A stretch of 64,000 nt of DNA, from positions 27,853-91,852 of the forward strand of contig NJFT01000165.1 of NCBI GenBank assembly GCA_002221725.1, read 5' to 3'. This DNA comes from Scedosporium boydii (Eukaryota > Ascomycota > Sordariomycetes > Microascales > Microascaceae). Shown in pieces: positions 32,998 to 44,552 of this stretch. Within the stretch, counting starts at the first letter, position 1, and every line of letters starts with the position of its first letter. The position numbers and the translations under genes are program-made. The notes under the pieces are model-generated. The model did no database searches and was not told the DNA's origin. It was given only the letters and a program-made list of their open reading frames with translations.

Positions 32998-35572
32998 ATG
33001 GATTCAAATTCGGAAAGTCGTGCGGGACGACCACCGGCCGCGGTAATCGACCCAACCCCATCGTTCAATACAACCCTGGCTAACAACATCGGCAGTGTGA
33101 CGTATGCCATTCCAGAAAAGTGAGGCCTCGACCCCATGGATCTTACAACAACCATCGCTTACGCAACCCTAGATCCGATGTGATAGAAAGGCACCATGCA
33201 GCAACTGCGTCATGGCTGGTGCAGAATGCAAAAGGCTTCGTCAAAGGCAAGGGAGTCAATACAAGCGCAATGATAAGTGAGTAGCCTGTCTACCTCTGCC
33301 CGCGTCTTATTGTTCAAGGGCTCATCCTCGACCTCGACGCTACAGTGAATTCACAGAGGGCATTCTTGATCGCATGTCCCGAATAGAAGGAGCTTTACGC
33401 ATTTATGCCAACGATGCGACCCAAGAAGATTGGACGCCACCCAAGCAAATAATCCCTGGAACCAGTGTGGCCTCAAAAATGCTGACTCCAAGAGTTGAGC
33501 AACCGAGCTTTCCTGAGCCCAGGCTCGAACAGGAGTCTTCCCAGTCAGTCAGAAAACGACGTTTGAATTCTTTTTCGCCAACTGCACTAGGGGAGGCGGA
33601 GACGGAAACCTCCCAGTCAGCCAGTAGCATATCGCCAATCCCGTTGCGCCAGGACCAGATTGCGGTTGGGTCAGTTGACCTTGAAAACTTTCTTTGCGAT
33701 CACGATTCCAGTCTGAGCATGGACGAGGAAGGTCAAGCTCTATTGGAAAAGACGGTGTCACTGGTGAAATCAATCACAGCTTTCGACCCCAAGGCCGACG
33801 ATGTGTTCAAAGAAGATGTACAGGAAAGACCCAACTTCTACGAAAATTCCCTTTACCCCACTGGGGAATTTCTCTACGTTATTTTGAGCGGTATTATCAC
33901 AGCCATTTCTTTATCCTTGCCCTTGGCACTAACGGTCTGGTACAGGGTCTGAAGCAGACAAGTCAGCATCATATTGTCAGAGCTTCAATGCAAACGTCTC
34001 GTCCTCCCGATTGGAGAAAATGGGCTTGGACCTGATCGACCACGTTGTTCATGGCCAAACACGACTACAATATATCATCTGTGTGAACTATGCAGCTTAT
34101 TCCTTCGTCCGGTCGGCACCACAGGCTGGCCTGAGCAACGCGATGAAAGCACATTTACATCAATCAGCAACAAAATACAAAAGCAACGTTTTTAGAGGGT
34201 TACGTTTTCTTGATGTCGACGGGGAGCCAAGCCTGAGTCTCGTTCAAGCAATGATATCAGCAGTGAGCCGGCCAATCGTTCATCTCCAAGATTCACGACA
34301 GCTAACACTGATCAATAGGCAATGCTGTTGCAGGAAGCCGGAAATGTGAGATCATGCTGGCATTTAACCACAAGGGCATACCAGCTCAGTTCAACCTTGC
34401 TTCGAAGACAAGATCGCGATTCCAGCGAGGACGGAGCCGATGTCCAGCTCATGGCATTGAAATGCTATATTTTCGACAAAGGCTTGGCTGCGAACATGTA
34501 TCAGCCTCCAAGCCTAGAATTTCTTGACTTTCAGCCTTTTTGGACCAAGAGCAAGTTCAGTGATGTCGTACTGCAGTTTCTTTATGAGTTTGCAACTGTC
34601 CAAGATTGCATCAACAAAGTTAAAAATAAGATCACGAGTCCCAAGTCCAAGATCAGCCTCGAGGATCTTCAGAATCTCGAGAACTCACAGAAGGACATGG
34701 TATCGATCAAGACTAGGCTGGTGAATGTTCGTTCCCTTTCTATGCTACTCCATTCCGAAGTACTAACTAGAATAGTACCGCTCTGCTGCCCATATGATGG
34801 AAGAAGATTACCTCTCTTTTGAATATATGAACCTCGAGCTTATGTTCTTTTCTATCTCAACATCCATTCACGAGCTACGCGGTAGAGGAGATGGTATAGA
34901 TACCGCATCAGAAAGACGAGCCTGTTTACTAAATGCACGACGGTGCATTTCAACCCTCCAGTCTCTTCTGGTGATTACTAAAAACGACAAAGATTATCGG
35001 GCGCTCTGTTTGAGTTCCCTCGCTTGGTAATTACCACCCTCATATGTATTAGACACTCACTAACATTCAGAAGGGTGGTCCCAACATATCCTCTACCTCC
35101 TCTGTACTGCGTCTTCAACAACCTGGTTAGGACATCTGACCCAATTGATCAGAAGCTCCTGGAAAAGACAACCGAAATCATGTCGGAATTTGCAAATACC
35201 CATCCATCTTTGATCCAGGCATTTCGCCTTTTCAATTCCCTCCTTTCACTGTACACTGAGTCGAAAGCAAGACAAGAAAGGTCACAATCTTTCACGCCAG
35301 CCACAATAGGATTCGGAACTGAATTTAAACTGACATCGAAAGATGACGAGCAATCGCTCTTCGCGGAGCCTATGTACATGGAGGGAAGTAAAGCACAAGG
35401 AACGAAGTCAAGACCACCAAACTCTGAGCAAAGTAGCCTTCAACGGCACAGTTTGCAGGCAGACCTGTCTCCCCAGATGGGGTTTTCGTTTTTTGACCCT
35501 TTTCTCAACGCGAATAATGCGATTGACTGGGATTTCTTCAATGGTGATGATGCGTTCAACTTCAACCTTTGA
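32998..35572 (+). CDS. Zn2Cys6 transcription factor, candidate cluster regulator
   Basis: Eight exons: 32998-33042, 33096-33119, 33173-33276, 33346-33890, 33946-34262, 34319-34720, 34776-35026 and 35074-35572; 728 residues. The zinc cluster is assembled across three exons: Cys16, 19, 26, 32, 35 and 42 in the exact spacing CX2CX6CX5CX2CX6C, followed by a basic linker (KRLRQRQG). A fungal-specific middle homology-type region follows (about residues 240-480), and an acidic, Phe-rich C-terminus (DWDFFNGDDAFNFNL) could be an activation domain. The third intron's acceptor is uncertain (CTACAG at 33345 chosen; TTCAAG at 33318 also stays in frame). It sits in the middle of the island, so it is the natural candidate to bind the CGG/CCG motifs in the neighbouring promoters; that is inference. 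Confidence 0.85.
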
Positions 35573-35628
35573 TGTAGTATAGTTTGCGCAAGATGAACTT
35601 TCAAAGCAGCCTCAATCAAATCTGCAAC

Positions 35629-36782
35629 TTAATATTCTCTCCCCAAAAGCCAACCTAAACCACGAATGGTATCTTGCTGAAACGGTAGGCTTTTACTATG
35701 AAGCGGAAAATTAGCCCAAAAAACATGAGGCAATCCAGGATAAACATCGACCTTTGTGGTGATACCAAATTCCTTCCTCAAACTCCGCTCGTATAACAAA
35801 CCTTCGTCCCTCAACATATCCAAACCGCAGATCTGAAAGTATGTCCGAGGGAGATTACCGTGACCTGTAGGCCAGTTGAGTGGACTAAATAGATGCGACT
35901 CTGGGTCAGCTCCGTACGCTTCAGCGTACATGTCCATCGCTGCCTTGTTGAGGATAGGCGCGTCCTTGTTCTGCTCGCGACTCAGATAATATGGCTTGTA
36001 TGCCTCTTTCACCACACCATCGTCCAGTAACGAGGGCACATTCAGGTAGATCCCCGTTAAGGGATGCAAGAGTCCATGGTCGCGGGCGAGATGGGACAAA
36101 GACGCAGCCAAGTTCCCGCCGGCTGAAGTACCCCCGATGATAAACCCCCGAGACGGATCTGCTCCAAGATCACCCTCTGCATGTTCAGCTATCTGAATAT
36201 TGTCAGCTCAACCTCCTCTTCTCCCCGCTCAGCCCGCCTCAGTAGAGATTGACCTACCCATTGGAGAGAATCCCAACAGTCATTGATCTGCGTGGGAAAC
36301 TTATGTTCGGGGGCTAATCTGTACCCAACACTTACAGCGACCGCGTCGTAGGCTGCCACTGCGTTGATGCAATTCTTGGCCTCCATCTCGGGGGAGCCGA
36401 ACGCATAACCGCCTCCGTGAAATAGCACAATCAGCGGCCTTCGAGATTTCTCTTGATTATGCGCATAGATTAGAACTCTGTTGTCATAACCATCCCGGCA
36501 AGGGATGGCAATTTCCCTGCATTCGATTACTGGTGGTTCCACCGCCCGAAGAGCTTCGTCGGCCTTTTGCTTGTACACCCCAGCCCATGCCTGGCGGGTT
36601 TGAGGGATTTGATCTACTTTGTTGCCCTTCACAAACTGAGGGCGGCTATCCGTCTTCAGAATCTAGTAGATGCCATCAGCTTTTGCAAGTCTCACTTTTT
36701 GCCAGAGGGACTTTCTCACTTGATCAAGTTCGGGGTCGATGGTGCCCCATTGAACCCATGTTGAGGGGTTTTCTATAGACAT
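35629..36782 (-). CDS. HSL-type alpha/beta hydrolase (esterase)
   Basis: Exons 36782-36720, 36635-36258 and 36192-35629 give 334 residues. The first exon (MSIENPSTWVQWGTIDPELDQ) is joined by GTGAGA...CTCAG. The oxyanion-hole motif HGGG is at 94-97, the nucleophile elbow GTSAG at 168-172 with Ser170, an acid residue in GLDMLRDEG (Asp272 likely) and His303 in GLPH. This is the complete catalytic set of the hormone-sensitive-lipase family. It should hydrolyse a carboxylic ester or lactone, probably small and hydrophobic. No signal peptide is seen, so it is probably intracellular. Convergent with the transcription factor, whose 3' end is 56 bases away. Motif copy 6 lies about 140 bases upstream. 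Confidence 0.88.
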
Positions 36783-36921
36783 TGCGAGATGATCGATAAC
36801 CCAAGAGCCTCTTTACGAAGTATCAAAGACTATAGTATGTTGAGCCAGGCAGTATGGTTGTTCCCTGGCGACTCTCGGGACTTTATCTAAATAGTGGCTC
36901 GTGTTTCATTATCGGTCTTTC

Positions 36922-36940
36922 TCGGTCCCGCGGATTCCGA
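36922..36940 (+). promoter_or_regulatory. Cluster motif copy 6
   Basis: TCGGTCCCGCGGATTCCGA, a full match to the consensus, core at 36928-36933. About 140 bases upstream of the hydrolase start and directly beside the MITE insertion at 36943. Confidence 0.6.
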
Positions 36941-36942
36941 TA

Positions 36943-37722
36943 AGTTGGACGCCCTACTTACGGCCACCCCCCCTTTTTGGCCACCCTTTTCCTATACAAA
37001 ACAGCGATTTGCAGGTGTCTATATCTCCACTAACCCTTTATATATAATAATGAAATTTTATATATAGCTTCCTATTATAGTTACTAGTAAGAAAAAAAAT
37101 ATAAACTTAAAATTTAGTAAAAGAATAATATATAGTAAATAGTTAAAGTATATTTATATTATTTATATATAAATTAAAATTAATATAATTAAAGTAATAT
37201 AATATATTATATAATAAAAAATATATAATTAATTTTTTAAGAAATTAGATTTAGAATATACTATTTTTTATTTTAAAAGTATTTTTAAATCTTAGTAATA
37301 ATAATAATTACTATTTTTTATATAAAATTTATTAGAAAAAAAAGTACTTTTTAAAACTAAATATTAAAAAAATATTATAACTTAGCTTTTTTTAATATAT
37401 AATCTTATTTATATTATAATACTATATTATAAGTTATATTATTTATAATTTACTTTTTATAAAGTTATTTAAATTTTAAATTTATATATAATTTATATAT
37501 AATTTAAAAATTTATAGTTTAAACTCTTACTATATACTATATTTCTACTAAATTTTAATTTTAAATTTTTTTCTATACTATTATCTATATAAAGAAGCTA
37601 TATATAAAATTTCATTATTATATATAAAGGGTTAGTAGAGATATAGACCCCTGCAAATCGCTGTTTTGTATAGGAAAAGGGTGGCCAAAAAGGGGGGGTG
37701 GCCGTAAGTAGGGCGTCCAACT
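36943..37722. mobile_element. MITE with 128-bp terminal inverted repeats (TA target)
   Basis: A 780-base element with ends AGTTGGACGCCC...GGGCGTCCAACT, flanked on both sides by TA (36941-36942 and 37723-37724), the target used by Tc1/mariner-type transposases. The terminal repeats, 36943-37070 and 37595-37722, are 128 bases each with only two mismatches by eye. The core (37071-37594) is extremely AT-rich and codes for nothing. It separates the hydrolase promoter from the dioxygenase 3' flank. Confidence 0.88.
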
Positions 37723-38188
37723 TAATAGATCGTTCCCGCCGAGGCCGAGGGAACCGTATTCGGGTTATCAGAATCCCTTATTATTGATCACTCCTCATGC
37801 CACAATCCCTCGTTACTGTATAGCATGCTCAGTTGCTACACCCTCAGAGCCGTTTAGGTTTATGGACTACTTACACTCGCTCGACCGCCGGTTGCACTGC
37901 TCCTACCGTGGTAGGTTCACATCACGATGACTTTAGGCTTAAAAAAAATTATCGATTGCTTATTTGAACGCAGGTTGATCGGAGGTTAGTGTGAAAGTGT
38001 ACAAGAGTAACTGGCATCGACCAGAATGAAAATAATAAATAGACTTGCCAGCCTATGAAAATCTGACCTTTTAGCTGTATCAATTTACAAAGAACACATG
38101 TAATGCACAGTTAAGATAATACACTGCAATATTCCTGCAATTGGGAGAGGATAATACGATGTGTATATTGAGCTATTTAGAACCTTGT
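37723..38188. other. Intergenic, 3' flank of the dioxygenase
   Basis: 466 bases of normal composition between the MITE and the stop codon of the cupin gene. No gene or motif recognised. Confidence 0.45.
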
Positions 38189-39309
38189 TCATCCTCGAAT
38201 GTCGACTCCTAGACTTGCTGCGGCATCATTGAGTCGCTTCCCATCAACAGGATAAGGCTTGTCAGGCAGCGTGACTCCTGGAATTTGATCTCCAGCGGCG
38301 TGGATAATTGACTCGATACCATTACCGTTGACATAGGAATAAAATCGGACATAACGCGAGGCAAAGTGAAAGCTGAAAGGAGTGCCCGCGGCCAGAAAAA
38401 CCACCTCACCAGCATGGGCGATCGAAGGCTTTTCGTCGTCCCCAATGGTAATCTCAAGTGTGCCGTCAAGGATAAGAAACACGTGGTTTGAGGTTGGGAA
38501 AGTCAGTCTTTTTTCTGCAAACACCGACGGGCCAAGAGAGCTGGAACTGGTGATGCTGGAGATGGCGAATCTTCCTGCGCTCTGCTTGGTGGTTATGAAG
38601 GGTCGCGAAGCCACGGAACCTAAGATCCAACGTGGACCCGTATTGTGACGGAGGTAATAGCTCTTAGTTTCATCTGGAAGAACTTCATTCTCCTCAGTCC
38701 AAGGACTTGGCTCTGCTGGATTTTCGACAACCTCCATATAAGTATCTGTCTTCTCCTGAAAATCGGGCGGGAGTCTGGCCAGTAAAGCCTCCAGCTGGTC
38801 GCGGTTGTCGTATTCGGGAAACATGGTGCCATCGTAATCATCTTTGAAGCCACGGAAAAAATCAACCCAGTCGGCGGGCGAGACCAATGGGACAGCTCGG
38901 GTGATGGGACCCAATGGTGTAGGTTTATGTAGAACATTCTGTAGGAATGGTGCGATTGATTAGTATTAGATACTGATTCATGATCAATTAGAACGTGATA
39001 GATTCCTACCGGAGGCACCGAAGCGAAGTCACCCGGCTCCAAGATCTTGCAGTCGTCGCCACAGTACACCTTGATGCGTCCTTCGGTGATCAGGAAGGCA
39101 TCATGGGTGATCTTGTGATGATGAAAGCCTTGATCGGAGGCTGGTCCATCCCAACCAAAGACTGAGAAAGTATTTCCTGTTTGCTTTTGGGAAGTCCACA
39201 TGTGAAAAGCGCCCTTGCTTCCGGGCAAGGTAAAGGTTTCTCCATCCCATCGATCAATGATGTAGGACGAGCCGTCCTCAGGAGGCACAGTGACACGCTG
39301 CAGACTCAT
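38189..39309 (-). CDS. Quercetin 2,3-dioxygenase-like bicupin protein
   Basis: Exons 39309-39010 and 38938-38189 (71-base intron, GTAGGA...CTACAG) give 349 residues, the length of fungal quercetinases. The N-terminal cupin has H63-x-H65, then Asp70 at the usual Glu position, and H104 (NVLHK), the expected 3-His plus acid metal site. A second cupin core (HVFLILDGTLEITIG...HAGEVVFLAAGTPFSFHF) lies at about residues 245-300. The family cleaves flavonol rings or related enol/diketone substrates with O2 and a mononuclear metal. The Glu-to-Asp change and an unknown substrate mean activity on quercetin should not be assumed. No signal peptide is evident. It is divergent from the amidase. Confidence 0.8.
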
Positions 39310-39684
39310 CTTTGATATCGTAGTGGCTTAGCGCTTAGAGCAATGAAGAAATATTTGTTTCTCAACGAGATAGAGACTAATTTCCGTACTATGTACAGCA
39401 CTAAAATGTACTTGGCAACTCTCTTTATGACAGGCATCTCGGCACTTCGGGTTGTCGTCGGGGGTATAGCACGGACCCGGATCCCGCGTCCGAGGTTGCC
39501 GCGGTCCCGTGGACAGCCATGCCAAGTACCCAAAATCACTTGGCACAATCTTTGTCAAGATACGACAGCTGCATGATAAGCTAGGTAGCTGAGCTCTTAT
39601 GTAAAGCTCAGTCTGGTTACCCAATTTGATATCTCTACCCTCTAGTTTTTAAAGCGACTCGATTGATCCAGAGGTCGAGCTAAA
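39310..39684. promoter_or_regulatory. Bidirectional promoter interval, dioxygenase/amidase
   Basis: 375 bases between divergent start codons with motif copy 7 near the centre, so one site could serve both genes. Confidence 0.55.
39487..39510 (-). promoter_or_regulatory. Cluster motif copy 7 (reverse)
   Basis: On the minus strand CGGGACCGCGGCAACCTCGG, core at 39499-39504. The left half is the same as copy 4; the right half deviates. About 190 bases from the dioxygenase start and 180 from the amidase start. Confidence 0.45.
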
Positions 39685-41588
39685 ATGGGCTTCCCATTTG
39701 ATTATCTCCGTTATCGAACCACGAGGTTGGTCTACCAATCCCGTTTCATGTCTCTGCTTGGCATTAATTATTTGATTGCAGGAATCATAAGCAGCTTGAG
39801 AGAGCCAAGCGGATTAGCTCGCTTGATCCTGTGTATCATTCATCCTTTACTAGCTATGATGAAGAGGTCGTCAACAAGCCCATCGCGGAGCTAAATAACG
39901 ATGTTCGATCTGGAAAGTTGCAGGCGATAGATATCCTTCGCACCTACGGAAAGGTTGCCATCAATGCCCAGAGCAGAACCAACTGTCTCACTGAGATTCT
40001 TCTGCCCGAGGCTGAGACGTGGCTCCGAAAGGAGATTCGGCCGGACGGTCCGCTATCCGGGATACCAGTTTCTTTGAAAGACAGCTGTCATGTCAAGGGT
40101 TTCGATAGCACTGTCGCCTATGCACGGAAGGCAGGTGATCCTGCTACTGAAGACGGGGCCATGGCGCGGATGTTGAAGGATCTAGGTATGTCATGTGCCA
40201 GCAGAATTGGCATGGATTCCTGCCGTTTAGTAAGCTGATGGGCCGTCAAATCAGGAGCCATTCCATACGTCAAGACCGCCTTGCCTACGACGCTTCTCTC
40301 CTTTGAATCCAGCAGTGGCTTATGGGGCCCCTGCTCCAACCCTTTCAACCCCGCATACTCTCCTGGAGGCTCTTCCGGTGGCGAGTCGGCACTTTTGGCT
40401 CTCGGAGGCCGCGTTGGTATCGGGTCAGATGTCGCAGGTTCGGTTCGTGTGCCAGCCGCGTGGAGTGGCATTTATTCATTGCGCTGCAGCACTGGTCGGT
40501 GGCCAAGGTCTGGTAGCGCCACAAGCATGCCGGGCCAGGAAGGTGTCCCGGGAGTTTACAGTCCCATGGCACGCACGTTGGATGACCTTACTTACTTCAC
40601 TCGGGAAATTGTGAAACAGGAACCATGGAACTATGATCATTCGGTTCATCCCATTGCTTGGCGAGAAAAAGACTTTGAGGATGCAAGCACAAAGTCATAC
40701 AAAATCGGTCTTATGACCAATGATGGTGAGAACCTATCCTTCTACTTCCTAGCATAACCTGGACTTTGCTGTTAACGCTCGACAGGTGTCGTGCCACCCA
40801 CTCCTGCGATTGAACGGGCTCTCAGGTCCACAGCCGAGTCTTTGGCTGCTGCAGGGCACTCGATCGAAGAAATCAGTTTCCCAACGCAAGCCGATCCGTT
40901 CACAGGTCTCAAACTTGCCTCTGCTCTTCTGAACTCTGATGGGTGTCAATCTGTCAACAGCCTTCTCTACATGGGCGAGCCTTCTGACCCAGGCGCAAAC
41001 CAGCTATCTCGTATCGCCAAGCTTCCCAAAGTTGTTCGGTACATTTATTCGTGGTGGGTGCGCCATGTAAGGGGCGATGCCCGCTTTGCAGACCTTATCT
41101 CTGGTTTCGGCCACAAAAGCGCCTATGAGCACTGGGGCCTTGTTGCGCAAAGGGAAGCTTTCCGCAGTGCTTGGCATCAATGGTGGGATTCTAATTCGTA
41201 TGAATTTATTCTCTGTCCCGTCAACGCATCTCCAGCTCTTCCCCACGGTGCGATGCATAATGCGGTGGCATCGTGCGGCTACACCTTTTTGTGGAATCTT
41301 CTAGATTATAGCGCTGGAGTTGTCCCCGTGTCGGTAGTTGATGCTGCAAAGGATGCTCTGAGCGTTCCATATAAGACGGCGCTTCAACGGCTTGGGAGCA
41401 ATCATGGGATTGCCTCAGGTGCCTGGATGTATTACGACTCCGAGAAAATGGAAGGGCTGCCTACAGCAGTGCAAATTGTCGGTCGGCGTTGGCAGGAAGA
41501 AAGGGTCTTGGGCTACATGAGTGTAGTTGAGGCTGCTTTGGAGACTCATGGGCTTGGTAGATACCAAGGCTTGGATGTTTTTGCCTGA
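39685..41588 (+). CDS. Amidase signature enzyme
   Basis: Four exons, 39685-39725, 39782-40185, 40255-40725 and 40786-41588; 572 residues, usual for fungal general amidases. The catalytic triad is visible: Lys113 in VSLKDS, the cis-Ser in GGSSGG (Ser189) and the nucleophile Ser211 in GSDVAGS, the order required for amidase-signature hydrolases. It should release ammonia or an amine from a carboxamide, possibly an amide of an aromatic or fatty acid. The first splice is unusual (GTTGGT) but joins YLRYRTT to RNHKQLERAKRISS, matching the N-terminal helix of fungal amidases. Shares a promoter interval with the dioxygenase. Confidence 0.88.
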
Positions 41589-42019
41589 ACCACATGGCAA
41601 GATTATTTACTTTTCTCACCAGAACTGCAACTTTCCTGGCTTAGATTCATAGAAATATCCTTACGGGTTTTGATAAACAGGTTCAAAAGATTCTAAGAAT
41701 ATTGCCAACAAAGACAATTTATATGCTGTAGGAAGGGCATAACATCTCAGTGAGTGTGTAAAAACAGATGTTTTTCCCCCTTTCATGTGTGCAGCCCTGA
41801 TCTATCTCAAAGAGATATTAACTGAGGGGGACTGTAACATTAATTCAATTACTTCTATATAGAGACATACATGTCGGATCTTACGTATCCAATGGTTCCT
41901 CTGTACTTGCAGAAGTGGCTGAGACCATAATTTATCATGCATACACTCTATGATAATAGACATAACAATGAACACGATGAAAATAACTTTTCATTTATCC
42001 TCGCCAGCCGGTTTCAAAA
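41589..42019. other. Convergent intergenic region
   Basis: 431 bases between the 3' ends of the amidase and the MFS transporter. It presumably contains both terminators. The small frame at 41937 overlaps the transporter and is not supported. Confidence 0.45.
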
Positions 42020-43725
42020 TTATCCTCGTGCTTCACCAGTCCCCAGTAGCCTATACCTGTCTGCAGTTTTGATTCTGAAACGTTTTCCCCAGATAAGGAA
42101 GACAATAGGAACAAGGGAGATAATGAATGCAAGAACCGCAACACAGATGAACATATTCTGAATGCCGAGAGCTGCGATCCACGGAGCATATGCAAACATT
42201 ATAACCATGGAAAATGCATTGCGAATAAAAACGACAGACACAAGGGCATCTCCAATGACCTATAGTAGATAACCGTCAGCTTCATCATCGATATTGGACA
42301 AGGGAGGCTTCATACGTTTTCATAAGCATCGGTGAGATATGTTACCGCTACATCTTCGGCTAGAGCCATTCCGATACCAAAGATGCCAAACCCGGCATGC
42401 AAAACCATGAGCGGTTTGGCCTAGGAGACATCAGCGCTCTGAATTCGCAGTGGGTTGCGTCACACTTACATTCATCATCCCTAACCCAACAATCAAAAGC
42501 CCCCCTGATAGAAGGAAACCGGCGGGCAACGCAAGCCACAAACGCATCTCTGGCTCGAATATGCCCTTGTTCCTCTTGGAGAGATACATGATAGTCCAGT
42601 CGCTTACAAATCCACCCAAAAAGGTTCCCAAGATACATCCAATGAATGGAGCAACCCCTAGTAGCCCTACCTGCGCTGAGTTGAGGTTATACGGGTCTTG
42701 GGTTAAAAAGTAAGCTTCGGCGGATAGTATGACAGTGTACCAAGATATCACTGCGCCGTACGTAACAGCACAATAGGAGATTGCTGGAAAAGTGAAGAGC
42801 ATAATAAATGGCCGATAAAAATGGGACCACACGGCGTCCTTGGTTGGTGTGGCCAAGGCCATTCTTTGCATGTAGGTTTTTTGTGGACATGAAACCTCAA
42901 CGCAGGGTTGACTCTCCATTACCTCCGGGTCGGCCTGCTTCAAGCCAGGATCTTTATTTATCGAAGTGTCTCCGATGTTGGAGGGTGCCGCTGACGTTGC
43001 GGTATCAGGCTGACCCAGCAGAAGTGGAACATATTTCGACTCTTCAAAGAGGAACATAGTCAAGACGAGATTGAGCGCGATCAAAATGGCGGACCACCAC
43101 CAAATCCATCTCCAGCCCAAGGCCTCTGCGATATAGCCAGCGGGCACAGGGCTTAGGAAGGCACCCAGATTCTGGACCAGAAGGAAGATGCCATTCGCCC
43201 TTCCGCGTTGATGAACAAAAAAAAGGTCTGTCGCTGTGATCACCACAATCGTCTCGCTCATCGACCCCCCCAAGCCGGCGAATAGATTAGTTGCTATCAA
43301 CTCACCACCAGTGTTCATTTTGGCTGACCAGACAGCCGCTGCCAGTTGAATCAAAGAGCTGAGCAGATAAACAGGGCGGCGACCATATTTCCGAGCAATT
43401 GGAGTTAGGAATATGCAGCCAATAGCCAAACCGACGTAGTTTACTGCGTTTCCAGTAATGATAGTTGGGTAGGGGATGTCTAACTCGCTCATGTACTGGT
43501 TAAAAACCACATAGGCGATACTGATCAGAATGAATGTGGACATCACAAAGAAATTGGCAAGCGCGAAGTTCAGCCATTTTCTCCAGGTTGGCCAATTCTG
43601 TGATAACTTGTGAGCTAGAGTCACCAAGAGGAGAACTAGGTAGGGCCTCTTACCCATGGATCATTAGGGTCACTGCTTAAGGTAGGGCGCAGACGAACCT
43701 GCCCTCCTGAGACAGATGCTACCAT
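42020..43725 (-). CDS. MFS transporter, DHA1 drug:H+ antiporter type
   Basis: Exons 43725-43654, 43597-42470, 42420-42316 and 42259-42020 give 514 residues with about 12 membrane helices. The pre-helix signature DPNDPWNWPTWRKW spans the first splice. Motif A appears as IARKYGRRPVYL, the next loop as QRGRANGIF, and there is a long central cytoplasmic loop (about residues 240-290). These place it in the 12-helix DHA1 group of proton-coupled exporters. It may export a toxic substrate or product of the pathway, or act in uptake as some relatives do. The proposed first exon adds 24 residues and fits the family N-terminus better than starting at 43657. Motif copy 8 is about 310 bases upstream. Confidence 0.87.
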
Positions 43726-44552
43726 AGCGCATAGTCTTAGTTTCTTGACGGGAAGGAAAAGTTCAGGACAGGTGCATTCTTACCTTCCTCAAGCCTCACT
43801 GTCCCTGGGACTAAAAGTGCGGCTTCGCCGGGAGTTGCGTCGATGCAAGACTGCATAATGTATCACTCAATTTACACAGATAACGAATGAGGGCTCGAGG
43901 AGGGAGGCCCCATGTCACCGCTGCCGGCCGCGCGACACCTCATATATTCAGGGAGAAATAAGCAGCCGCCAGTTGGATCGCCCTCCGCATCTCCTCCTCC
44001 CGTGGGGAACCATCTCGAATCTCGGATCCAAATGCCGCGGACTCCATCGGATTTGCCATGAACCCCGCATTCGCCCATGAAAGATGAGCAACGAGACATC
44101 CCGTACATATCAATAAAACGCAGACCACACACAGAAATATCATGACAAATTGCTCCACCGGCCAGGATAGATCAATGACTGACTGACATATGTGATTAAA
44201 CGGTCTTTCATGTCATTCCTTTCGTCGCATCGGATAGGCATTCCTACTTCCCCAGCGAGGAAGAGATAAACTTCTGCTCTTGGAAAAGGCAGGCAGGCTC
44301 ACTAAGCCCAATGCAAGTAGAACAAAAAGAGACCAGATGCCCAATACAGTCAAATTGGTTGGAACAATGATTGCGTAGAATGTAATAGCTGTACTTTGAT
44401 AGGAACGTTTTGCCGGTATGTCGGACTTCGCAAATCCAGGATTTGATCCGCCTCTACTGCTGGATCAAGAGAGCTGACTCGTATCAAGATGCCGGTATTA
44501 CCAAGCATCCGGGACTGTAATTCGGAAGTTGGCGACACAGAGTGGGTCATGA
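43726..44552. other. Intergenic, MFS promoter side
   Basis: 827 bases up to the edge of the Tc1-like element. It holds motif copy 8. A 72-codon minus-strand frame (44158-43940) encodes one hydrophobic segment but has no other support. Confidence 0.45.
44033..44050 (+). promoter_or_regulatory. Cluster motif copy 8
   Basis: TGCCGCGGACTCCATCGG, core at 44035-44040. The core and ACTCC half match; the left TCGG is missing, although another CGGATCC lies 20 bases upstream. Confidence 0.4.

Noticed and set aside
43940..44158. 72-codon minus-strand frame with one hydrophobic segment upstream of the MFS gene
   Set aside because: It has no recognised family and overlaps the promoter motif copy 8; a chance frame is more likely.
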